Shown here one piece after another: positions 17,715 to 26,109 of a stretch of DNA of 64,000 bases. The DNA comes from Erysipelotrichaceae bacterium (lineage in GTDB: Bacteria; Bacillota_I; Bacilli_A; Erysipelotrichales; Erysipelotrichaceae). Positions within the stretch are counted from its first letter, which is position 1. Each line of letters opens with the position of its first letter. Where the stretch lies: the NCBI GenBank assembly GCA_017454765.1, contig JAFTCJ010000007.1, positions 82,391 to 146,390 of the forward strand. The letters run 5' to 3'. A model generated the notes under the pieces. The model did no database searches and had not been told where the DNA came from. It saw only the letters and a program-made list of their open reading frames with translations. The translations under genes and the position numbers were made by a program.

Positions 17715-18274
17715 TGTTTATCGATAAAGAGGGAAATGTCAGAAAACCCGTCGTCTATCTGGCCGACTTTGAAATGTTCCTGCCGACCTGCGATGAGACG
17801 GTGAAATACTGGAAGCAAACCTGTGAGAAGTACGGTCTGATCGGTCTTTTCCCGGGAGAAGGCGATCCGGTCGAACCTGGTGAGAACTTCTGGCAGAGAG
17901 TCTTCAATCACGACTTCAATCACATGCTGCACTGCGACATGTGCATCGCCCAGCTGGATGACTGGAGAGGCCATGAACCCGACAGCGGCACTTTGTGGGA
18001 ACTTGGCTGGTTCGTTGCCAAGGATATGCCTTCCTATGGTTTCTACGGGGGTCCCGATACGATGCTGGAAAGAAAGATCGAAAGGATTGAAGATGATGGT
18101 ATCTTTTATGATAAAGAAGGATACGGGATCGAGGACAGAGGCTTTGCTTTTGACAACATCCTGTCCCTGGTGAAGATCGGAAAGGATTTCGAAGAAGCCT
18201 GCAGACTGGCAAGAGCCGACTTCGACAGACAGCTGATCGAAGCAGGATATGAACCGTACAAGGTAAGTGAGTAA
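17714..18274 (+). CDS. Nucleoside 2-deoxyribosyltransferase B
   Basis: A 186-residue protein of the nucleoside 2-deoxyribosyltransferase family, second of an adjacent pair. The catalytic stretch LDDWRGHEPDSGTLWELGWF keeps the canonical PDSGT loop and the Glu nucleophile. It starts with the base-site strand VVYLADFEMFLP. Base exchange on deoxynucleosides in the cytosol is the expected role. The start overlaps the stop of the first gene by one base; AAAGGAG lies upstream. The transcript ends in a strong hairpin. Confidence 0.87.
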   Translation: MFIDKEGNVRKPVVYLADFEMFLPTCDETVKYWKQTCEKYGLIGLFPGEGDPVEPGENFWQRVFNHDFNHMLHCDMCIAQLDDWRGHEPDSGTLWELGWFVAKDMPSYGFYGGPDTMLERKIERIEDDGIFYDKEGYGIEDRGFAFDNILSLVKIGKDFEEACRLARADFDRQLIEAGYEPYKVSE

Positions 18275-18277
18275 AAG

Positions 18278-18310
18278 AAAAGCTTATGGATCTCTCCATA
18301 AGCTTTTTTG
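18278..18310. terminator. Bidirectional intrinsic terminator
   Basis: AAAAGCTTATGGA pairs perfectly with TCCATAAGCTTTT around a TCTC loop, flanked by A- and T-rich runs. It serves the deoxyribosyltransferase transcript and the convergent gene that ends at 18313. Confidence 0.88.
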
Positions 18311-18312
18311 TT

Positions 18313-18894
18313 TTATTCCTTATTTTCCTTTGCTTCCTCTTCGTACATCTTGTAGAGCTGTTTGAAGTAGGTGTCATCGTATTCATCCCACAGAGGTTCC
18401 ACCTTGGATGCTTCATCCAGGAAGTAGAAGATGTCTCTGCCCAGTTCGAAGCGTCCCTTGTTGGTATGCATGTCATAGGCGTAGTTGGGGATCTCGGGGA
18501 TCTCGCCTTTGGCGTTCTCTTTCATGATGATGTTCTTGACGTGATCGGTGGATCTTTCTTTCTGGCACCTGCATAAGTAGCGGATGGCATAGAGGAAGAA
18601 GATCGGTCTGTCGCCGTCGCCGTACGGGAATTCTTTTCTGAGTTCATTGAGCGTCTTTACGACGACCAGAGCATTGGGATCACCGAAGCCGATATCTTCA
18701 ACAGGAATGACCATGAGTCTGGTCCAGAGTTTTTCCTCATGGAAGGGTGAAGTGACATAGAGTTCATAGGCAAAGCGCATGGCGAGGTCTTCCTGGCCTC
18801 TGCGGATGCATTTCTGGACAGCTGAGATCAGTAAGTCGGCACTGATTCCGTGTTTGGATGTAGTATACGCCCAGGCGTCGTAGTATTCTGACAT
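18313..18894 (-). CDS. Orphan RarA/MgsA C-terminal domain protein
   Basis: A 193-residue protein that resembles only the C-terminal tetramerisation half of RarA/MgsA replication-associated AAA ATPases: LLISAVQKCIRRGQEDLAMRFAYEL, then LMVIPVEDIGFGDPNAL and a helical tail. No Walker A or B is present and no ATPase gene is adjacent. It may modify a separate RarA or clamp-loader-like complex, or have an unrelated job. AAGGAG precedes the ATG on the minus strand. Confidence 0.75.
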   Translation of the reverse strand: MSEYYDAWAYTTSKHGISADLLISAVQKCIRRGQEDLAMRFAYELYVTSPFHEEKLWTRLMVIPVEDIGFGDPNALVVVKTLNELRKEFPYGDGDRPIFFLYAIRYLCRCQKERSTDHVKNIIMKENAKGEIPEIPNYAYDMHTNKGRFELGRDIFYFLDEASKVEPLWDEYDDTYFKQLYKMYEEEAKENKE

Positions 18895-19065
18895 GATTTT
18901 TCTCCTTTTTCTTCGTTTACGATTTCATCTTATGGCAGGGTGGATGCCTTGTCAAGAAAGGAGAAAGCGATCAGTGAATCTTGAAACAAGAGGACACTTT
19001 TTTAGTATTACTGTCTGTATACGGATCCTATAATGAAAGCAGATAAGCAACAGGGAGGACAAATC

Positions 19066-19863
19066 ATGTCGTATCAATATGTCAAATTCTTTTCCATGGG
19101 ATTAGTCCGCAACGGCGAGTTCCATATGTATCTGCCGCCCAAGAACGCCGGTTTCTTCATGAAAGACAACCCCAATTATGAACGTCCGGCCAAGACCCTG
19201 ATCCTCTTACACGGATTCAACGGTGACTGCGATGACTGGATGCAGCACACGCCGGTCAATGAGTGGTCGATGAAATACAATCTGGCTATCGTCATGCCAA
19301 CAGGCGGTGTCAGCTTCTTCTTAGACAGGGAGGCGACAGGGCACAAGTACGCGAGCTTTGTCGGTGTCGATCTGATCAACTATCTGCGTGAGACTTACGG
19401 CATCGCCATGAAAAAAGAAGATACGTTCATCGGCGGCAACTCCATGGGCGGTTTCGGAGCGATGCATGCGGCTCTGATGTTCCCGGAGACCTTCGGTGCC
19501 TGTATGGGTCTTTCTTCCGCTGCCATTGCCAAACAGCTGCCCAAGATGAAAGAGAACTTCCAGCCTAACCGGATGGCGAATCTCGAGTATTACATCGAAC
19601 AGTTCGGCGATCTGGACAAAGCTGTTGACAGCGACATCAATGCGGAGTGGCAGTTTGAACAGAATAAGGAAAAAGGCATAGAGAATCCAAGGATTTTCAT
19701 GGCCTGCGGAACCGAGGATTTCGGCATTGAAAACAACCGTGAACTGGCCAAGTTCTTCAAGGAAGCAGGGGCCGAGATCGAATACTATGAAGGCCCGGGC
19801 ATCCATAACTGGTCGTTCTGGATCCCGGCTGCGGAAAAGGGTATCGAATTCCTGCTGAAATAG
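19066..19863 (+). CDS. Esterase of the EstA/tributyrin esterase family
   Basis: A 265-residue serine esterase (esterase D/S-formylglutathione hydrolase fold). The signature elbow is GGNSMGGFGA; LLHGFNGD forms the oxyanion region and GPGIHNWSFW carries the catalytic His. Such enzymes in Firmicutes act on short-chain acyl esters, without a signal peptide here. ATG 19066 has GGGAGG upstream, so it is preferred over the in-frame ATG 19033, which overlaps a TATAAT. It is a single-gene transcript with its own terminator. Confidence 0.9.
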   Translation: MSYQYVKFFSMGLVRNGEFHMYLPPKNAGFFMKDNPNYERPAKTLILLHGFNGDCDDWMQHTPVNEWSMKYNLAIVMPTGGVSFFLDREATGHKYASFVGVDLINYLRETYGIAMKKEDTFIGGNSMGGFGAMHAALMFPETFGACMGLSSAAIAKQLPKMKENFQPNRMANLEYYIEQFGDLDKAVDSDINAEWQFEQNKEKGIENPRIFMACGTEDFGIENNRELAKFFKEAGAEIEYYEGPGIHNWSFWIPAAEKGIEFLLK

Positions 19864-19897
19864 GTGAGAAAATTCACAGAATAAGTGTGTCTGGTGA

Positions 19898-19926
19898 GGG
19901 TGTCTGAGCGATCGGACGCCCTTATT
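19898..19926 (+). terminator. Intrinsic terminator after the esterase gene
   Basis: GGGTGTC pairs with GACGCCC (one T-G pair) with a ten-base loop, followed by TTATTT. Confidence 0.65.
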
Positions 19927-20011
19927 TATGGGTAAAAAACACTTTTTTCCTTTCAGAAAAAGTTAAGCGTTTACAGGATACATTTTTCTGTATGATGTGC
20001 ACAAAACTGCA

Positions 20012-20040
20012 TTGAATCTGCCTGCCGGAGATGATAAAAT
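20012..20040 (+). promoter_or_regulatory. Sigma-A promoter of the nucleoside uptake operon
   Basis: TTGAAT and TAAAAT are 17 bases apart, about 110 bases before the lipoprotein ATG. The leader between them and the gene shows no purine-riboswitch core. Confidence 0.65.
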
Positions 20041-20152
20041 AACTGTGTTATCGTAAGATGACTGTTGTTTTTCCTGTTTGCATAAAACACGGCATTTACT
20101 CAGGTTAAAAGTACCGCAGGGTATTTTAACATAATAGGAAAAGGAGAGAAAA

Positions 20153-21280
20153 ATGAAGAAATTATTAACTGTATTGCTGGCAGCTTTAATGTTATTTGCA
20201 TTAGTCGGCTGTGGCAAGAAAGAAGAAACTCCGGCTGACACTACTCCGGCTGATGACGGTGTAACCAAAGTTGCAGTCCTGATTCCGCACAGAGGCGACC
20301 AGTCATACTTTGACACAATCGCCGGTGCAGCTGATGAAGTGAATGCTGCTGACAACAACATCACTGTCGACGTATTCGAGTGCGACCCGAGCGGTGAAAA
20401 AGCAGAAGCAAACTGGATGAACTGGTTTGACAACGTCTGTGAAGATCACGCTTACGACCTCGTTGTCTGCGGTAACGGTGACTATGAAGACTTCTTATAC
20501 AAGGCTTGTGAGAAGTATCCTGATCAGCTGTTCTTCAACTACGACTATGACTATGTTCCGGAAACCGGTATTCCTGCAAACTGCTACAGTGTCAAGTGCA
20601 ACACTGCTGAGTTAGGTTACCTGATCGGTAGCTTAAGTGCTTCCGTAACCAAGACCGGTACTGTCGGTGTTGTTGTTGGTATGGATTCTCAGTCAATGAA
20701 CCAGTTCATTTCCGGCTACTGCCAGGTTCTGACTGACAATGATGTCAAGTATGTCATTTCTTATCCGGGCTCATTCTCTGATACAGCTTTAGGTAAGGAA
20801 GTTACTGCTGACATGATCTCCAAGGGTGCCGATGTCATCTGGCAGGTTGCCGGTGGCTTAGGTAACGGTGTTATCGATGCTTGCTCTGAGCACGACGATG
20901 TATGGTGCATCGGTGTTGACCAGGACCAGTACTTACAGTTCAAGGATACCAATCCTGACTGGGCTAACACGATCCTGACTTCTGCTTTAAAGAACACTGG
21001 TGTCTGCCTCAAGTCTGTCATCGAAATGATGGGCAACGGCACATTCGACCAGAAGCTCGGCAAGGCTGAAATGTGGGGTATCGCTCTGAACGGTGTCGGT
21101 ATTGCTGAAAATGATTTCTACATGGCACATACTGATGAAGCTACAAGAGCTAAACTGAACGAGGTTCTTGCTTCCGTTGTTAACGGACAGGTTAAAGTTA
21201 TCGACTGTCTGACTGACTGGAACGCTGATGAATATGCAGCTAACTGGCCGGCACTCAGAGATGGCAACCGTGTTGAGTAA
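20153..21280 (+). CDS. BMP-family nucleoside-binding lipoprotein of an ABC importer
   Basis: A 375-residue solute-binding lipoprotein, lipidated at Cys20 in the lipobox ALVGC, followed by a short Thr/Pro/Asp linker. The BMP/PnrA core starts at TKVAVLIPHRGDQSYFD and has the DLVVCGNGDYED and IGVDQDQY strands. Relatives (BmpA, PnrA, NupA) bind purine and pyrimidine nucleosides. Codons are strongly biased toward a few choices (GGT, TTA, AAG), as in highly expressed genes. AAGGAGAG precedes the ATG. A terminator after it means that it should be made in excess over the ATPase and permeases downstream. Confidence 0.93.
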   Translation: MKKLLTVLLAALMLFALVGCGKKEETPADTTPADDGVTKVAVLIPHRGDQSYFDTIAGAADEVNAADNNITVDVFECDPSGEKAEANWMNWFDNVCEDHAYDLVVCGNGDYEDFLYKACEKYPDQLFFNYDYDYVPETGIPANCYSVKCNTAELGYLIGSLSASVTKTGTVGVVVGMDSQSMNQFISGYCQVLTDNDVKYVISYPGSFSDTALGKEVTADMISKGADVIWQVAGGLGNGVIDACSEHDDVWCIGVDQDQYLQFKDTNPDWANTILTSALKNTGVCLKSVIEMMGNGTFDQKLGKAEMWGIALNGVGIAENDFYMAHTDEATRAKLNEVLASVVNGQVKVIDCLTDWNADEYAANWPALRDGNRVE

Positions 21281-21303
21281 TTACTGATTTATTATTGTTT
21301 GAC

Positions 21304-21346
21304 AAAGTCATGCATCGTCTTTGCTGCGGTGCATGACTTTTTCTAA
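21304..21346 (+). terminator. Partial terminator between binding protein and ABC genes
   Basis: AAAGTCATGCAT at 21304-21315 pairs with GTGCATGACTTT at 21329-21340 (one T-G pair), then TTCT. It probably sets lipoprotein mRNA above that of the rest of the operon. Confidence 0.75.
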
Positions 21347-21362
21347 ATTTGAGGAGGATCTT

Positions 21363-22925
21363 ATGAGTGAGACGATATTGAAACTTGATAATGTTACAAA
21401 AGTCTATCCCAACGGAACTGTGGCTAACCGTGACATTAACATGGAATTCGAAAAGGGTGAAATTCATTCGATCGTAGGCGAAAACGGTGCCGGAAAATCA
21501 ACTCTGATGAAGGTGATCTTCGGTATTGAGAGACCTTCAAGCGGCACTGTTACTTACAAGGGAAAAGAAACGAATTTCAGCAGTTCGATGGATGCCATCA
21601 AAGCCGGCATCGGTATGGTTCATCAGCACTTTATGCTGATTCCTTCATTCAGCGTCGTGGATAACATTATCCTGGGTGATGAACCGAAAAACGGTATTTT
21701 TATCGACAAGAAAGAGGCGGCCCGCAGATGTCAGGAACTTTCTGACAAATACGATTTTGAACTCGATGTCAATGCCAAGGTATCAACATTATCGGTTGCC
21801 AAGAGACAGAAGGTCGAGATCCTGAAGACCTTGTATCGTAATGCCGAACTGATCATTCTGGATGAACCGACTTCGGTTCTGACACCGCAGGAAACGGATA
21901 AGCTTTTCGATCAGCTGCGTTTCTTCAAGGAACAGGGACATACGATTCTGTTTATTTCTCATAAGCTGGAAGAGGTCAAGAAGATTTCCGACAAGATCTC
22001 CGTCATCAGAAACGGTGTATCCAAGGGTACTTATCTCAATGAGGAACTGACGATGCAGCAGCTGACGAACCTGATCATCGGCAGAGACCTAGACAGCGAT
22101 ATGGACGCTTATAAGACCCACGAAGATTTCAACAACGAAAAGGCTCTGGAAGTCAGAGATCTTTATATGGAAAGAAACGGCAAGCCTGTTCTCGATCACA
22201 TGTCATTTGCGGTCAAGAAGGGTGAGATCCTGGGTGTTGCCGGTGTTGAAGGCAACGGTCAGCAGGAACTGGTCAAATGTATCACCGGTCTTGAAGAGAC
22301 AGCTTATACCGGTGACATCATCATTGAGGGCAGCAGAGTGAATGATCTCAAGATCAAGGGACGCAGAAACCTGGGCATGGCCTACATTCCGGAAGACAGA
22401 ATGGGCGACGGTATTGCCGGAGAACTTCCGATCTCCGATAACCTGATCTCTACCTACTACGACAGAGATGACATCAACGGAAAGGTCTTCATGAACAACA
22501 AGGCGATCAGGGATACCGCTGAGAATCTGGTCAAGACATTCGCTGTCAAGACCAAGACCATTGACGCCAGTGTCAACAGCCTTTCCGGCGGCAATATCCA
22601 GAAGGTCGTCGTTGCCAGAGAGTACAATACCAATTCCGGATTCATGATCGCCGAGCAGCCGACACACGGTATCGATATCGGTTCCGAGGAGTTCGTTCAC
22701 CACAAGCTGATCGAGATGCGCAATGCCGGAGCCGGCATCCTGCTGGTATCTGCCAACCTGACTGAGGTCATGGCACTGTCCGACCGCATCATCGTCATGT
22801 TTGACGGTCAGATCGCCGGATATTTCCGTGATGCGAAGAGTGTCAACGAATCTGAATTAGGTATGTATATGTTAGGCGCTAAACATCAGACGCCGGAAGA
22901 GATAGGAGGTGCCTTGAATGACTGA
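21363..22925 (+). CDS. Nucleoside ABC importer ATPase, two ATP-binding domains
   Basis: A 520-residue protein with two nucleotide-binding domains, as in RbsA and NupO. Domain 1 has GENGAGKST, the LSVAKRQKVEIL signature and IILDEPTS. Domain 2 has the degenerate GVEGNGQQEL, LSGGNIQKVVVAREY and IAEQPTHGID, which is normal for this class. It powers the two permeases at the membrane. The start is ATG 21363, with GAGGAGG eight bases upstream; the frame opens earlier but without a ribosome site. It overlaps the next gene by eight bases. Confidence 0.95.
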   Translation: MSETILKLDNVTKVYPNGTVANRDINMEFEKGEIHSIVGENGAGKSTLMKVIFGIERPSSGTVTYKGKETNFSSSMDAIKAGIGMVHQHFMLIPSFSVVDNIILGDEPKNGIFIDKKEAARRCQELSDKYDFELDVNAKVSTLSVAKRQKVEILKTLYRNAELIILDEPTSVLTPQETDKLFDQLRFFKEQGHTILFISHKLEEVKKISDKISVIRNGVSKGTYLNEELTMQQLTNLIIGRDLDSDMDAYKTHEDFNNEKALEVRDLYMERNGKPVLDHMSFAVKKGEILGVAGVEGNGQQELVKCITGLEETAYTGDIIIEGSRVNDLKIKGRRNLGMAYIPEDRMGDGIAGELPISDNLISTYYDRDDINGKVFMNNKAIRDTAENLVKTFAVKTKTIDASVNSLSGGNIQKVVVAREYNTNSGFMIAEQPTHGIDIGSEEFVHHKLIEMRNAGAGILLVSANLTEVMALSDRIIVMFDGQIAGYFRDAKSVNESELGMYMLGAKHQTPEEIGGALND

Positions 22926-24030
22926 AAACAGAAGCAGCAAGTATTCAAAGCGGTACAAATTATCAATTTCCAATCCTAAATTATTCGATGCGATCAAGAT
23001 GATCATTGCGATTCTCATCGCTCTGGCTATCACGTTCGTCATCCTTTGTCTGATTTCAAAAGATCCTGTCAACGCTCTGAAAACGATCCTGATCGGCCCG
23101 CTTACCAAGAGAAGATATATCGGTGCCGTTATTGAGAGTTTCATTTCCTTTGCGTTTGCCGGACTGGCAGCCGGTGTTCTGTTCAAGGCCGGCGGCTTCA
23201 ACATGGGTGCTGAGGGCATCTACATCATCACCGGTGCTCTGGTCGCGTATATCGCTTCTTCACCGTTTACGACCAGCCCGATCCTGCATCCGATCCTGTG
23301 CTATATCGGCGCTATGATCCTGGGCGGTCTGCTGATGATCATTCCTTCTTTCCTGAAGGCAAAGTTCGGCACCAACGAAATGGTCGTTTCCCTGATGTCC
23401 AACTCCATCTATGCAGCTGTCACGGCTTATATCGTCAGAACATATATCGCCACTCAGCAAAGAGGTGGTGTCTCATCCAAGGACTATCTGCCGACTGCAA
23501 GGATCGGCTATCTGTATGAACCGTTAAGAATCTCGGCCTGCTTCATCCTGCTGATGGTTGTCATGGTGATCCTTTATCTGGTCATGAACAAGACGAAACT
23601 CGGCTACCAGATGAGGCTTGCCGGAACCAACCCGAAGTTTGCGGAGTATTCCGGTGTCAGCGCCTTCAAGCTGTCGATCACAACAGCGATCATCGCCGGC
23701 GTGCTGTGCGGAATGGGCTCCACGACCCAGCTGCTGACACAGACCAGCTACTATACACCGGCACAGTCACTGGTCGGTATCGGTTTCTCCGGAATGCTGC
23801 TGTCGATGTTGGGCAAAAACAATCCGATCGGTATCGTCATCGCCGCTTTCCTGATCAAGTATCTGGAACAGGGCGCTGCCGTATTATACTTCGTTGACGG
23901 TGCTGTTCCTTCAGAGATCGTCTCGATCGTTGAAGGTATCGTCATCATGCTGATCTCTTCTCAGTACTTCCTGAGAAGACTCAGAGAACGTCAGTTATTA
24001 AAGGAGGGTCTGGAAGAACATGCTGAGTAG
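22918..24030 (+). CDS. Nucleoside ABC transporter permease 1
   Basis: A 370-residue integral membrane protein of the BPD_transp_2 family (NupP/YufP-like), with eight to ten hydrophobic helices and an N-terminal basic cytosolic segment. The GFNMGAEGIYIITGA stretch and the coupling-loop MRLAGTNPKFAEYSG are typical of the family. GGAGG overlaps the end of the ATPase gene. It pairs with the next permease as a heterodimer. Confidence 0.93.
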   Translation: MTENRSSKYSKRYKLSISNPKLFDAIKMIIAILIALAITFVILCLISKDPVNALKTILIGPLTKRRYIGAVIESFISFAFAGLAAGVLFKAGGFNMGAEGIYIITGALVAYIASSPFTTSPILHPILCYIGAMILGGLLMIIPSFLKAKFGTNEMVVSLMSNSIYAAVTAYIVRTYIATQQRGGVSSKDYLPTARIGYLYEPLRISACFILLMVVMVILYLVMNKTKLGYQMRLAGTNPKFAEYSGVSAFKLSITTAIIAGVLCGMGSTTQLLTQTSYYTPAQSLVGIGFSGMLLSMLGKNNPIGIVIAAFLIKYLEQGAAVLYFVDGAVPSEIVSIVEGIVIMLISSQYFLRRLRERQLLKEGLEEHAE

Positions 24031-24958
24031 TATTTTTTCAACTCTGTTTTCAATGAAATTTCTGATTACGATTGTCCGTCTGGCCACTCCTATCGTATTC
24101 GCTGCAATCGGTACATTCATCGCTGCGCAATCCGGTATCGGCAATATCGCGATCGAATCGATCATGACCTTTGCCGCTTTGGCCGGTGTTTTGGGAAGCT
24201 ATCTGTCAGGCAGCCCCTGGATCGGCGTGCTGACCGGCATGGCCATCGGCGTCGTGACCGTCATGCTGATCGCCTTCTTCTCGATGAAGCTGGGTGCCAA
24301 TGCCTTCCTGATCATGATCGCTCTGAATACTTTTGCGGATTCCGTTGCGATATTCGTCATGTTCCTGATGACAGGTGAAAAGGGAACGACTGCTTCCCTG
24401 ACGACGCCTATCCTGGGATCATGGGATATCCCGATCATCAAGGATATACCGTTCATCGGAGAGGTATTCTCCGGTCAGCTGACCCTGACCTATATCTGCT
24501 GGCTGATCGTCATTCTGCTGTTCATCTTCATCTACAAGACGCCGACAGGAATGAGACTGAGAGCCTGCGGTCTGAATCCCGATGCAGCAAGAACGGCCGG
24601 TATCAATGTCGAGAGACTTCAGGTACTCTCTCTTGTCTTATCCGGTATCTTCGCAGCACTGGGCGGTGTTTATCTGTCATTGAACTATCTGAAGATTTAT
24701 TCCAGAGGAATGGTCTCCGGACAGGGCTGGATGGGTGTTTCTGCCAACGGTATCGCTGCCGGCAATTACTGGATCCTGATCCTGTCTGCGATCATCTTCG
24801 CAGTATTCAGAGCAGTATCCATCATCTTCTCCAGCAACTCGGCTCTGCCGACCGACCTGGTCAATGCGATTCCTTATATCGCCGTCTTCGTCATCCTGAC
24901 AGCAGTATCCATCATCAACTACTATCGTGTGAAACGCGGTAAAGTCGAGGAACAGTAA
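24020..24958 (+). CDS. Nucleoside ABC transporter permease 2
   Basis: A 312-residue membrane protein of the NupQ/YufQ type, with about eight helices and the coupling motif MRLRACGLNPDAARTAGI. It overlaps permease 1 by 11 bases, and its last base is the first base of the nucleoside hydrolase start (TAATG). Together with the lipoprotein and ATPase it makes a full importer for nucleosides. Confidence 0.93.
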   Translation: MLSSIFSTLFSMKFLITIVRLATPIVFAAIGTFIAAQSGIGNIAIESIMTFAALAGVLGSYLSGSPWIGVLTGMAIGVVTVMLIAFFSMKLGANAFLIMIALNTFADSVAIFVMFLMTGEKGTTASLTTPILGSWDIPIIKDIPFIGEVFSGQLTLTYICWLIVILLFIFIYKTPTGMRLRACGLNPDAARTAGINVERLQVLSLVLSGIFAALGGVYLSLNYLKIYSRGMVSGQGWMGVSANGIAAGNYWILILSAIIFAVFRAVSIIFSSNSALPTDLVNAIPYIAVFVILTAVSIINYYRVKRGKVEEQ

Positions 24959-25875
24959 TGCGTAAAGTCATCATCGATACCGATCCCGGTCACGATGATA
25001 TCATGGCTATCCTGACAGCTCTGGCTCACAGCAGTGAGCTGGAGCTTTTGTCTTTTTGTACGGTAGCCGGAAATCAGACCGTGGACAAGGTCACGAATAA
25101 TATTCTGAAAGTTGAAGAATACCTGGGGATAAACATCCCTGTCTACAGAGGAGAAGAAAGACCAATGGTCAAGGATCCTCAGCCCCAGCCTCAGGCACAC
25201 GGCGAAACGGGAATGGACGGTCCGATCCTGCCTGAACCTTTGAAAAAGGCAGAAGAACTGAGCGCTGTCGAATATTATAAGCAGATACTGGAAAAGGAAG
25301 ACAAAGTGACGATCATCGCTCTGGCTCCCCTGACCAACCTGGGTGTTCTTTTAAGCAGGTATCCGCATCTTTCAGAAAAGATCGAAGCGATCGCACTGAT
25401 GGGCGGAGCTCTGGACGGCGGCAACATCAACAAGTGTGCGGAATTCAATATCTGGCATGATCCGGAAGCCGCAAAGATCGTCTTTGATTCAGGTATCAGA
25501 GTGATCATGGCGCCGCTGGAAGCCTGTTATGCCGGAGCGATCCTCTTATCGGAAACAGAGCGTTTCAGAAAAGAAGGCCGTGTTTCGAAACTGGTCGATG
25601 ATCTGTTCGGCTTCTATTGCCGTTACGCGATCGAAAGAAACTGGGACAGGACTTCCGTCTTTGATCTGATGCCGGTCCTGTATCTGCTGGATGAAGATCT
25701 CTTTGTCTCAGAGAAAGGCAAAGTCGATATCATCCTTGACGGAGAAGACACACAGGGTCAGACCGTGTTCACGAAAGGCGAAGGCAATCATATTGTCCTG
25801 GTCGATGCGGACCGGGAAGCATGCATGAAGATATTCTTTGATGCAATCGATCTGCTGGATCGCAGGTATCAGTAA
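24958..25875 (+). CDS. Nucleoside hydrolase (IunH/Rih family)
   Basis: A 305-residue cytosolic enzyme that hydrolyses ribonucleosides to base and ribose with a Ca2+ site. The N-terminal DTDPGHDDIMAI carries the metal-binding Asp cluster; LAPLTNLG and the ALMGGAL loop follow, and the last metal-site Asp is expected in SVFDLMPV. It is translationally coupled to the permease gene, so imported nucleosides are probably split here. Inosine, uridine or mixed specificity cannot be told. Confidence 0.95.
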   Translation: MRKVIIDTDPGHDDIMAILTALAHSSELELLSFCTVAGNQTVDKVTNNILKVEEYLGINIPVYRGEERPMVKDPQPQPQAHGETGMDGPILPEPLKKAEELSAVEYYKQILEKEDKVTIIALAPLTNLGVLLSRYPHLSEKIEAIALMGGALDGGNINKCAEFNIWHDPEAAKIVFDSGIRVIMAPLEACYAGAILLSETERFRKEGRVSKLVDDLFGFYCRYAIERNWDRTSVFDLMPVLYLLDEDLFVSEKGKVDIILDGEDTQGQTVFTKGEGNHIVLVDADREACMKIFFDAIDLLDRRYQ

Positions 25876-25882
25876 AACAAAC

Positions 25883-25914
25883 AAAATGCACCGCTTCACT
25901 GGCGGTGCATTTTC
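25883..25914 (+). terminator. Strong terminator of the nucleoside operon
   Basis: AAAATGCACCGC and GCGGTGCATTTT form a perfect 12-pair stem with a seven-base loop, followed by T-rich sequence. Confidence 0.88.
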
Positions 25915-25944
25915 ATTTACAATGAAATAAAGGAGGTCTCTGTT

Positions 25945-26109
25945 TTGGATAAAGATAGGATCGCTCATGACCTGGCTCTGATCATTGTAGAGAATGTCCT
26001 TGAAGACATCGATGATGAATTCGGGATCAGACAGTATTCTCTCGAAGCTGCCGATATCTACAAGAAGGCCAAAGAAATCATCATGACGCAGCTGGATCAG
26101 GAGTCTTAG
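25945..26109 (+). CDS. Small acidic protein with TTG start
   Basis: A 54-residue protein starting at TTG, with a near-perfect AAGGAGG nine bases before it and a TACAAT at 25918-25923. The sequence is one acidic, mostly helical domain (DLALIIVENVLEDIDDEFG, then LEAADIYKKAKEII). It has no cysteines and no membrane segment. Its last four bases overlap the end of the convergent FGGY kinase gene. No family is recognised; the strong ribosome site and uninterrupted frame support a real gene. Confidence 0.65.
   Translation: MDKDRIAHDLALIIVENVLEDIDDEFGIRQYSLEAADIYKKAKEIIMTQLDQES

Noticed and set aside
19927..20152. Possible purine riboswitch before the nucleoside uptake operon
   Set aside because: The conserved core loops of the purine aptamer are not found; only a promoter and a plain leader can be seen.
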